This document shows positions 1 to 6,831 of a stretch of 27,492 nucleotides of DNA, one piece after another. How positions within the stretch are numbered: position 1 is the first letter of the stretch; the number at the start of each line of letters is the position of its first letter. Where the stretch lies: the NCBI GenBank assembly GCA_910578405.1, contig CAJTQO010000024.1, positions 24,225 to 51,716 of the forward strand, read 5' to 3'. The position numbers and the translations under genes are program-made. The notes below the pieces were generated by a model, which was not told where the DNA came from, ran no database searches, and worked only from the letters and a program-made list of their open reading frames with translations. This DNA comes from an uncultured Lachnospiraceae bacterium (lineage in GTDB: Bacteria > Bacillota > Clostridia > Lachnospirales > Lachnospiraceae).

Positions 1-55
1 CCTGCGACCTCCTGGTCCCAAACCAGGCGCTCTAGCCAAGCTGAGCCACACCCCG
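1..55 (-). tRNA. tRNA-Pro (UGG anticodon), 3' part cut off by window edge
   Basis: Read on the minus strand, the sequence starts with the acceptor strand CGGGGTG, then TG, a D arm with GCTC/GAGC, and an anticodon arm CCTGG-TTTGGGA-CCAGG. Loop positions 34-36 read TGG, giving proline. The variable loop AGGTC and the first T-stem bases GCAGG follow before the window ends, so the T loop, the 3' acceptor strand and any CCA lie outside. A consensus-like promoter sits about 40 bp upstream (95-123), which supports a functional, independently transcribed gene. Confidence 0.93.
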
Positions 56-94
56 TGAAGCTTTATTGTTTATTACTGTCACAGCGCAAAATAT

Positions 95-123
95 ACTATA
101 TATTACTTTTCGCTATTTGTCAA
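95..123 (-). promoter_or_regulatory. Promoter of tRNA-Pro
   Basis: On the minus strand there is TTGACA (118-123), a 17-bp spacer and TATAGT (95-100). This is a near-perfect housekeeping sigma-A promoter with ideal spacing, about 40 bp upstream of the tRNA. Such strong, short-leader promoters are usual for tRNA genes. Confidence 0.8.
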
Positions 124-166
124 CTCTTTTTTCAAAATTTTTTAAAATTCTTTCAAAAATTTCTTG

Positions 167-646
167 TTATAGATAAAAAACAGAAAAGTGGGCGTTCCCT
201 TCCGTGTCCATGTCCATAATCATATAGGATGGCCTCCTGCCTTCCTGCCTGGGGTAGGTAAGGCTTCCGGGGTTGAGGGCAATAATTTCTTCCCCCAGGT
301 CAATGACGGGTTTATGGGTATGCCCATACATTACAATATCAACGCCGCGGGCAATGGCTTCTTTTTTTAAAGTTTCATTTCCCATAGAGACGTAGTAGTT
401 ATGGCCATGGGTCAGCCATACATGATATTTCCCGATTTGAAATTCTTTTTCCCTTGGAAGGTCGGTAAAAAAATCATTGTTCCCGGCCACCATTTCCACC
501 GGACAGCCCGCTCCTTCACAAATTAAGTATTCGCTTCCTTCTACGTCCCCGCAGTGTACCACCATGTCAACCGGGGCCACCCGCCGCAGAACCTTTAAGT
601 AATTGCCATTCTGACGGTGCGTATCGCTTACAATCAGTATCTTCAT
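167..646 (-). CDS. YfcE/MJ0936-type metallophosphodiesterase
   Basis: This 159-residue protein is a calcineurin-like metallophosphoesterase of the short YfcE/MJ0936 group, which hydrolyses phosphodiesters with a two-metal centre in the cytosol; the natural substrate is generally unknown. The metal-binding motifs are all visible: SDTH (D8, H10), CGD (D34), GNND (N56), THGH (H80, H82) and GHTH (H109, H111), followed by NPGS near residue 125. The length is normal for the family. The start at 646 has an AGGGA-like ribosome binding site. It lies 21 bp downstream of rdgB and is probably cotranscribed with it, an arrangement common in Firmicutes (often after rph). Beyond the stop the region down to the tRNA promoter is AT-rich without a convincing GC-rich terminator. 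Confidence 0.93.
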   Translation of the reverse strand: MKILIVSDTHRQNGNYLKVLRRVAPVDMVVHCGDVEGSEYLICEGAGCPVEMVAGNNDFFTDLPREKEFQIGKYHVWLTHGHNYYVSMGNETLKKEAIARGVDIVMYGHTHKPVIDLGEEIIALNPGSLTYPRQEGRRPSYMIMDMDTEGNAHFSVFYL

Positions 647-667
647 ACTTATCCCTGCTTTTTCGTT

Positions 668-1285
668 TTATATCCTTTTTTCCAGCTCTTTTTTTATTTG
701 GCGCAGAGCTTTGCCCCTGTGGCTGATTTCGTTTTTTTCATCGTCGGAAAGTTCGGCGCTCGTCCGGCCTAACGCAGGCAGATAAAAAATAGGGTCGTAA
801 CCAAAACCGTTTGTCCCTTTTTCTTCATAGCCGATTCGTCCTTCGATGACTCCATGAGCGGTCTTGGTTTCCCCGTCCGGAAAGACAGCGGCAATGACGC
901 AGACAAAGCGTGCGGTGCGTTCCTCATCCGGGACGCCGTTTAAGCGTTCCACCAGGTTCGCATTCTTAATGGAATAGGGGGTATCCTCTCCCATATAGCG
1001 TGCGGAATATATGCCTGGCTCTTTGTGCAGATAATCAATTTCCAGCCCGGAATCATCTGCAAGCACGGTTACGGTTTCCGTACAGGCTTCGGCTATCGCT
1101 TTGGCTTTTAAAATAGCGTTTTCCTCAAAAGTTGCCCCGTTTTCTTCCACGGGAATTTCAATGCCCATTTCTTTGGCGGAGAGGATTTCCATATCCAAAT
1201 CGGCCAGGATTTTCCGGATTTCCCGCAGTTTCCCGGCATTTCCCGTAGCAAAGACGAGCTTTTCCTTTCTCTTTGTTTCTTTCAT
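668..1285 (-). CDS. rdgB: RdgB/HAM1 family XTP/dITP diphosphatase
   Basis: This 205-residue enzyme hydrolyses non-canonical purine nucleoside triphosphates (ITP, dITP, XTP) to monophosphate and pyrophosphate, keeping deaminated purines out of DNA and RNA. Family signatures are in order: the N-terminal substrate loop ATGNAGKLREI (residues 13-23), LADDSGLEID with the catalytic/metal aspartates D77-D78, PGIYSARY (90-97), GFGYDPIF, and the C-terminal SHRGKAL base-recognition motif. Length is typical. The start is the only reasonable ATG before the LVFATGN strand. The TTGACA promoter at 1370-1398 lies about 85 bp upstream, and the yfcE-type gene follows after 21 bp, suggesting a two-gene transcript. 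Confidence 0.95.
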   Translation of the reverse strand: MKETKRKEKLVFATGNAGKLREIRKILADLDMEILSAKEMGIEIPVEENGATFEENAILKAKAIAEACTETVTVLADDSGLEIDYLHKEPGIYSARYMGEDTPYSIKNANLVERLNGVPDEERTARFVCVIAAVFPDGETKTAHGVIEGRIGYEEKGTNGFGYDPIFYLPALGRTSAELSDDEKNEISHRGKALRQIKKELEKRI

Positions 1286-1369
1286 ACGCTTTCGTCCCGT
1301 TTTCCTTTATAAGTTCTTTCTGATTGCGTGATATGATATGCTCATATTTTCATCTGATATTTCTATCCA

Positions 1370-1398
1370 ATATTACGCTATCCCATGTTTCCTGTCAA
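1370..1398 (-). promoter_or_regulatory. Promoter for rdgB and the phosphodiesterase gene
   Basis: On the minus strand a perfect -35 TTGACA (1393-1398), a 17-bp spacer and a -10 TAATAT (1370-1375; four of six consensus bases) precede rdgB. The predicted transcript start near 1363 would leave a leader of roughly 75 nt. The assignment is by motif only. Confidence 0.6.
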
Positions 1399-1549
1399 TG
1401 AAAATTTGCCATATGTGCGGAAATCCGTTTTTCTATGCGGGCTTCCGAAGCAGGTTTGAAAAAGGTGGATTATGCAACGGCGCATCGGGCCGGTGTGCGT
1501 TACAGCTTGTGGAAGATTGGAACACAAGGAAGAAGTTGCGAATATTTTC

Positions 1550-1641
1550 AAAGGAAACGCCGGAAAAGGAATTTATGCATGTTGCGCTGTGGAAAGCCCC
1601 TGTTTGGACGCTGCCGCCTATGGAAAGGAAACGCCGGAAAA
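1550..1641. repeat. Pair of 18-nt direct repeats upstream of the operon promoter
   Basis: The sequence AAAGGAAACGCCGGAAAA occurs at 1550-1567 and again, identical, at 1624-1641, a 74-bp period. The second copy ends 4 bp before the -35 element of the promoter at 1646. The spacing is close to seven helical turns, so a repeated binding site for a regulator is possible, but a chance duplication cannot be excluded. Confidence 0.6.
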
Positions 1642-1645
1642 TGGA

Positions 1646-1674
1646 TTGACGGGCAGTGGGGCAGTTGCTAAAAT
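1646..1674 (+). promoter_or_regulatory. Promoter of the AAA-DUF5682/VWA-SWIM-DUF4132 operon
   Basis: TTGACG (1646-1651), a 17-bp spacer and TAAAAT (1669-1674) match the housekeeping consensus at five of six positions each, and TGC before the -10 gives an extended -10 element. The expected transcript starts near 1681, about 85 nt before the first start codon at 1765. No other comparable promoter is visible in the operon, so it probably drives all five genes. Confidence 0.65.
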
Positions 1675-1764
1675 AGAAGGAAATAGAAGAGATTCCATCG
1701 CAAAAAGGAGTTTTTAGACTGTGACGGGAAAGAAGCGGGAAAGAAAAAGGAAGGATACATAAAT

Positions 1765-2874
1765 ATGGAAAAAAGTATAAAACCACCGGTGGAAATAAGG
1801 TATCAGGAGGAACTGGAAGCGCTGCGCGGCACGGATACAGGACGCAAGCCACAGAATTGGACAATGTCGCCAAAGGCAGTGCGCATCTTTATTCTGGGCA
1901 GCGCCAAACCTGTGGCATACCAGGGGAAAGAATACCGGATTGAAAAAAAGTATTTTGGCAACGATGCGTTAGTGGAACGTTGTATCGTAACCTTGGCGGG
2001 CAACAGAGGGCTTATGCTGGTGGGGGAGCCGGGAACGGCCAAGACAATGCTTTCGGAAATGTTATCCGCCGCCATTAGCGGCGTCAGCACAAACACCATC
2101 CAGGGTACGGCGGGAACCACGGAGGATATGATCAAATATTCTTGGAATTATGCTCTCTTGCTGGCTAAAGGGCCGAGCCGGGAGGCGCTAACGCCATCCC
2201 CTTTGTATGTGGGGATGGAGAAGGGGATTTTGACACGGTTTGAGGAAATCACCAGGACTCCGGCGGAAATCCAGGACAGTTTAATCAGCGTGCTGAGCGA
2301 TAAGATTCTAAACGTGCCGGAGCTTGGGGATGAGGGTTTTCTTTTTGCCCGCCCTGGATTTAATGTGATTGGCACGGCTAACACACGGGATAAGGGGGTC
2401 AATGAAATGAGCAGCGCATTGAAGCGCCGTTTCAATTTTGAAACAGTGATGCCTGTCCGGGAAGTGTCAATGGAAAAACAGATTATTTTGAACGAGGTGA
2501 CGAAATTGGCGCAGGAAGGAGGTCTGGAGATGGAAGCGGATGAGGATGTGGCCGAGCTGCTGGCGTCCACCTACCATGAGCTGCGGGAAGGGATTTCCTC
2601 GTATGGACACAGAATTGACAAACCAACATCAGTGATGAGTACGGCAGAAGCGGTTTCGGTCTATTACCAGACTATGCTGACCGGATACTATTACGGGGAT
2701 GGGGAAATGGACGTAAACTGCCTGGTGCAAAATCTGGTGGGCGCCATATCCAAGGAAAATAGGGAAGATTTGGAAAAGGTAAAAGGATATTTTAACACAG
2801 TCGTCCGGGATAAAAGCAATAAGGAAGGTAAATTATGGAAACAATATTACGAAGCGAGGAAATGGCTGAAATAA
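1765..2874 (+). CDS. MoxR-family AAA+ ATPase, YehL-like subfamily
   Basis: This 369-residue protein is an AAA+ ATPase of the MoxR type; such ATPases act as chaperone-like partners of VWA-domain proteins in the cytosol. Walker A is GEPGTAKT (87-94). The Walker B region reads ILTRFEEI with E160-E161 where most relatives have Asp-Glu. Sensor 1 is in GTANTRDKG (N206), and arginine-finger candidates are R221/R222 in LKRRFNFE. The N-terminal 60 residues precede the AAA core and the C-terminal 130 form a helical lid. As I recall, the RFEE sequence and the gene neighbourhood are features of the YehL subfamily. The start has an AAGGAAGGA ribosome binding site at 1749-1757. The stop overlaps the next gene by 40 bp, indicating translational coupling and probably a physical complex. 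Substrate and process are unknown. Confidence 0.9.
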   Translation: MEKSIKPPVEIRYQEELEALRGTDTGRKPQNWTMSPKAVRIFILGSAKPVAYQGKEYRIEKKYFGNDALVERCIVTLAGNRGLMLVGEPGTAKTMLSEMLSAAISGVSTNTIQGTAGTTEDMIKYSWNYALLLAKGPSREALTPSPLYVGMEKGILTRFEEITRTPAEIQDSLISVLSDKILNVPELGDEGFLFARPGFNVIGTANTRDKGVNEMSSALKRRFNFETVMPVREVSMEKQIILNEVTKLAQEGGLEMEADEDVAELLASTYHELREGISSYGHRIDKPTSVMSTAEAVSVYYQTMLTGYYYGDGEMDVNCLVQNLVGAISKENREDLEKVKGYFNTVVRDKSNKEGKLWKQYYEARKWLK

Positions 2875-5800
2875 TGCTGCTTCCCGTCCGGCATCACAGT
2901 CCCGCCTGCTCCTTCCAGCTTCGCAAGGTAATAGAGGAATGGAAGCCGTCGGTTATTTTGGTGGAAGGGCCGGACAATGCAAACTGTCTGCTCCCGGTGA
3001 TGGCGGATGCGGAAACGAAGGGGCCTTTTGCCATCTATTATTCTTACCATGATAAAGCGGGAAAGATTTCACAGGAGAAGGGGCATTATAAATGCTATTA
3101 CCCATTCTTGGAATATTCACCGGAGCTGACGGCCATACGGGAGGCGGCGCAAAGGGGCGTCCCGTCCGCTTTTATTGATTTGCCCTATGGGGACATTCTG
3201 GCGGCGTCCGCGGCAGGGAAGGGTCTTTTGAAGGAAGAGGGAAAGAATAATTATAACGATGATTATCTGCTTTCCAGGAATGCATACATCAAACGGTTGT
3301 GTGAAAAGACAGGGCTGCGCAGTTTTGATGAATTTTGGGAAAAGTATTTTGAGCTGCGGGGTCTGTATGAGGAGAGCGGGACGTGGTTTGCCCATTTGTC
3401 CGTTTATTGCGCACTGGCCAGGGAGAATACGCCTGTGGAGGTTTTGCGGGAGGAAGGGTGCCTGGAGCGGGAAGCGTATATGGCGGCAAAGATTGCACAG
3501 TGGGCTTTGGAGCATGGGGAAGACAGGCCGGGGGCGGAATCGTCGGATAAGGAGGCTGCAGACGGCCCTATGTGCCGCATTCTGGCAGTGACTGGCGGGT
3601 TCCATACGCCAGGGCTGGCAGAAAGGCTGTCGCAAAGCGGATGGGCTGAGACGGCAAAGGCGGCCAAAGCTTTCAAAACAAAAAAGGGGGGAAGGGCGCC
3701 GGAGAAAGACCAGAATGTTTATATGATGCCTTATTCCATGGAGGCGGCGGACGCTTTGAACGGTTATGCCAGCGGGATGCCTTTTACCGGGTTTTATCAA
3801 AAAGTATGGGACGGGCTGGAAGAGGAGCAGGGGCCTGGGCCATATTGCAGGGCTGTGCTGGATTTGCTGGTGGCTTCGGGCAAAGAAGTGCGCAAAAAGG
3901 AAGGCTGCCTTTCCACCTATGATGAAATCTGTGCGTGGCAGATGGCGCAGGGGCTGGGGGAACTGCGCGGCAAACCGCAGCCGGGGGCCTATGAGCTTTT
4001 GGATGCCGTGTTAGCTTCTTATGTGAAGGGAGAGTGCAACATTGCCACCGATACGCCGATGCGGATTCTGCAAAAGTGGATGACAGGCCAGGGGATGGGG
4101 AAACTGTGCCGGCAGGCGGATGTGCCTCCGATTATTCAGGATTTTGAAGTCCGGTGCAAGGAATTTGGGTTAAAAATACATTCCACCGTGGAGAATGAAG
4201 TGACGCTTTCTATGTTTTCCAAAAGCAAACATCGGAAAATAAGCATGTTTTTGCACCGGATGGCATTTCTGGATACATCCTTTGCCAGAAGGGTGAAGGG
4301 GCCGAACCTTCAGTTAAAAAAGGATAAAAATCTGATGCGGGAAATCTGGAAGTACAAATGGGAGGCGAAAGTTTCGGCTGCGCTGATTGATGTGTCTGTC
4401 CATGGGGCTACGGTGGAAGAGGCGGCTGCCAGCCTGGTGCAGGAACGGTTAAAAAAGGAGATGGGGGCCGGAGAAGCCGCGCTTCTTTTGACCAGGGCGT
4501 TTGAAATGGGGATGGAAGGCCAGTTGGAAACGGTGTACGGACGGGTGGAAGAGCTGATTTTGCGGGACAGTGATTTTTATTCCATCGCCGATGCTTTAAA
4601 ATCATTGATGTTGATGGACGAATTAGGGCCATTGTATGGTTCCGGTCTGGAAATGGCGGCGCTGCTGCGTATCGGGGTGCAGAAGCTGATTGCGCTGCTG
4701 CCCGGGATGGCTGGCATAAAAGATGAGAACCTGGGACAATGTATGGACGCGCTGAAGCTGTTGAACCAACTGCTAAACCGGGAAGGGCTAAACCTTGGGC
4801 AGGAGCAAGAGACGTATTATGAGGCGCTGCAGAAGATGAAACGGGACGCCGGAATCCACGCAGGGCTGCATGGCTGTATCCGCGGGCTTCTGTACGGAAG
4901 CGGACGGGAGACGGTGCAAGAGGTGGAACAGGCTTGCCGCGGATATCTGGCGGGGACGCGGGAACAGCTTTTGCAGACGGCAGTGTTTTTCCGCGGATTA
5001 TTTTATGCGGCAAAGGATTTGATTTTTATTGGCAGTCGGTTTTTGGAAATGCTGGATGCTTTTTTTGGGCAGGTGGCGGAGGAAGAATTTATGGAATTGC
5101 TGCCTCAGCTACGGATGGCATTTACTTATTTTACGCCTGCAGAAACAGACCGGATTGCAGAGCGGGCGGCAGGGCTTCACGGGAAGGGGCGGGAAGATAT
5201 CCTGCGCCGTGGGGAAATCCTGCCGGGCTGGTATGCCTATGGCAGGGAACTGGACGACTATGCGAAGAGGAATATGGGCGGCGTTTTTGGAGGGCAGGAA
5301 GATAGGGCCGTTGCGCCCGGCGGGGGCGGCTTGGGCGAAGAGCGGGCGGCGCCCCGACGGACAGGGCAGGAAAGCTTTGCCGTGCCTTGGAATGTCCCTG
5401 CAAACAAAGGCGCGGAAGGGGGAAAGCTTAGAGAAGGTGAAGCGGCGGAGAATGTGGGATGGGAGCCGTATGGCGCGTTAGGGGATGTCGCCGGACAGGG
5501 GCCGGATGGGATGCCGGAGAATGCCAGTCAGAAGCCAAATGGGGCAGCGGGGAACGCTGCAGGCAAATCAGATACAGTGGGAATGGACGCCGTGCCGTAT
5601 AATGCTTTTGCGCAGGGGGATATGGAGGCGTCTGCGCAAAAGCGCGGTATGGAAGGGGAGCAGGGGATATTGAACCGCTGGCGCCTGGCGCTTGGGAAAT
5701 ATGCGGCGGGGCAGATACCTTTTGCCGGCGGGGAACGGAGCCTGATGGATATGGAAGAAGCCCTGGACTATCTGTACGCCAGGGAATATGGGGAAGAGCA

Positions 5801-6773
5801 GGAAATACGCAAAGAGCGGGGCGGCGGCAGCGAAGACTCCAGGCTGACGGTTCCGCGCTGGCTGGCCAAAGTGAAAAAGCTGTTCCCAAAGCAGACCGTG
5901 GAAATTATGGAGCGCCATGCATTGGAAAAATATGGCATGACGGAACTTCTGACCGACCCGGAAACGCTGCGGAAGCTGGAGCCCAATAAGGAGCTGCTAA
6001 AGACGATTCTTGGGCTGAAGCATATGATGAAAGGCCAGACGCTTGTAATGGCAAAGGAAATTGTGCGTAAAGTGGCAGAGGAGCTGATGAAAAAACTGGA
6101 GCAGGAGATGCGGAAATCCTTTTTCGGGAAGCTGAACCGGAATTCCAGCAGTCCGGTGCGCTCGGTGCGGAATTTGGATATAAAAAAGACCATACGCAAA
6201 AACCTGCAAAACTATGATACAGAACAGGGACAGCTTATGCTGAAACAGGTTTATTTCAGCGCCCGTATGAAAAAATATAACCAATGGCGTGTGATTATTT
6301 GTGTGGACGAAAGCGGTTCCATGCTGGATTCGGTTATCCACAGCGCGGTGATGGCCGGAATTTTTGCAAAGCTTCCAATGCTGGACGTCAGGCTTGTGAT
6401 TTTTGATACCAATGTGGTGGACTTGAGCGGCTATGTCAGCGATCCGGTGGAGACTCTTATGAGCATTCAGTTGGGGGGCGGAACCAATATTGCAGGGGCG
6501 CTTTCTTATTGCGAACGGCTGATTGATTTCCCTTACCGGACAATGCTGGTTTTGGTTTCTGACCTTTATGAGGGAGGCGGATATCAGAATATGTATCAGA
6601 TTAGCAAAGGAATCATTGAAAGTGGGGCCAAGCTTGTGGTTTTGACAGCCCTGGATATGGACGCAAACCCTAATTATGACAGGAGAGCCGCTGCCATTTT
6701 GGCAGAGATGGGAGCGGCGGTAGGGGCAATGACGCCAGAGGAACTGGTTGGATTTATCGGAAAGATTGTTTGA
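2835..6773 (+). CDS. DUF5682-VWA fusion protein
   Basis: This 1312-residue cytosolic protein joins two parts. The N-terminal part matches DUF5682: LLPVRHHSPACS (15-26), ILVEGPDNA (41-49), VTGGFHTPGL (252-261) and MMPYSMEAADALNGYASGMP (297-316). The C-terminal part is a VWA domain with an intact MIDAS metal site: DESGS (D1158, S1160, S1162), T1217 in GGGTN and D1243 in SDLYEGG. Between them lie helical segments and a Gly/Ala/Glu-rich, probably disordered linker (about 813-945). E. coli keeps the corresponding parts as separate genes (YehM and YehP, from memory). The VWA domain is the expected partner of the MoxR ATPase encoded just upstream. ATG 2835 is chosen for its AAGGAAGG site at 2821-2828. 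ATG 2874, which overlaps the upstream stop as TAATG and begins MLLPVRHHSP, is a serious alternative. Confidence 0.88.
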   Translation: METILRSEEMAEIMLLPVRHHSPACSFQLRKVIEEWKPSVILVEGPDNANCLLPVMADAETKGPFAIYYSYHDKAGKISQEKGHYKCYYPFLEYSPELTAIREAAQRGVPSAFIDLPYGDILAASAAGKGLLKEEGKNNYNDDYLLSRNAYIKRLCEKTGLRSFDEFWEKYFELRGLYEESGTWFAHLSVYCALARENTPVEVLREEGCLEREAYMAAKIAQWALEHGEDRPGAESSDKEAADGPMCRILAVTGGFHTPGLAERLSQSGWAETAKAAKAFKTKKGGRAPEKDQNVYMMPYSMEAADALNGYASGMPFTGFYQKVWDGLEEEQGPGPYCRAVLDLLVASGKEVRKKEGCLSTYDEICAWQMAQGLGELRGKPQPGAYELLDAVLASYVKGECNIATDTPMRILQKWMTGQGMGKLCRQADVPPIIQDFEVRCKEFGLKIHSTVENEVTLSMFSKSKHRKISMFLHRMAFLDTSFARRVKGPNLQLKKDKNLMREIWKYKWEAKVSAALIDVSVHGATVEEAAASLVQERLKKEMGAGEAALLLTRAFEMGMEGQLETVYGRVEELILRDSDFYSIADALKSLMLMDELGPLYGSGLEMAALLRIGVQKLIALLPGMAGIKDENLGQCMDALKLLNQLLNREGLNLGQEQETYYEALQKMKRDAGIHAGLHGCIRGLLYGSGRETVQEVEQACRGYLAGTREQLLQTAVFFRGLFYAAKDLIFIGSRFLEMLDAFFGQVAEEEFMELLPQLRMAFTYFTPAETDRIAERAAGLHGKGREDILRRGEILPGWYAYGRELDDYAKRNMGGVFGGQEDRAVAPGGGGLGEERAAPRRTGQESFAVPWNVPANKGAEGGKLREGEAAENVGWEPYGALGDVAGQGPDGMPENASQKPNGAAGNAAGKSDTVGMDAVPYNAFAQGDMEASAQKRGMEGEQGILNRWRLALGKYAAGQIPFAGGERSLMDMEEALDYLYAREYGEEQEIRKERGGGSEDSRLTVPRWLAKVKKLFPKQTVEIMERHALEKYGMTELLTDPETLRKLEPNKELLKTILGLKHMMKGQTLVMAKEIVRKVAEELMKKLEQEMRKSFFGKLNRNSSSPVRSVRNLDIKKTIRKNLQNYDTEQGQLMLKQVYFSARMKKYNQWRVIICVDESGSMLDSVIHSAVMAGIFAKLPMLDVRLVIFDTNVVDLSGYVSDPVETLMSIQLGGGTNIAGALSYCERLIDFPYRTMLVLVSDLYEGGGYQNMYQISKGIIESGAKLVVLTALDMDANPNYDRRAAAILAEMGAAVGAMTPEELVGFIGKIV

Positions 6774-6831
6774 TGGGAAGAGGAACTTTTTTAGAGGGGA
6801 ACGGCAATGGGAGAAGGGCTGGTATTTGCGC

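Larger units (their letters stand above)
1286..1764. other. 479-bp divergent intergenic region
   Basis: This region separates the minus-strand rdgB pair from the plus-strand AAA/VWA operon. It holds the rdgB promoter at the left, two copies of an 18-nt direct repeat in the middle (1550-1567 and 1624-1641), and the operon promoter at 1646-1674. Several open frames of 76-146 codons cross it on both strands, but none has a good start signal or a recognisable protein, and their composition (Cys-, Arg- and Trp-rich) looks non-coding. It could be decayed coding DNA; I see no clear remnant of a known gene. Confidence 0.6.

Noticed and set aside
1338..1873. Overlapping open frames of 76-146 codons in the divergent intergenic region
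   Set aside because: They have no good ribosome binding site and no recognisable motif, conflict with one another and overlap the promoter region; kept only as possible decayed DNA.
3117..3800. 227-codon open frame on the minus strand
   Set aside because: It is antisense to the DUF5682 domain, has no plausible start signal and an Arg/Pro/Cys-rich composition.
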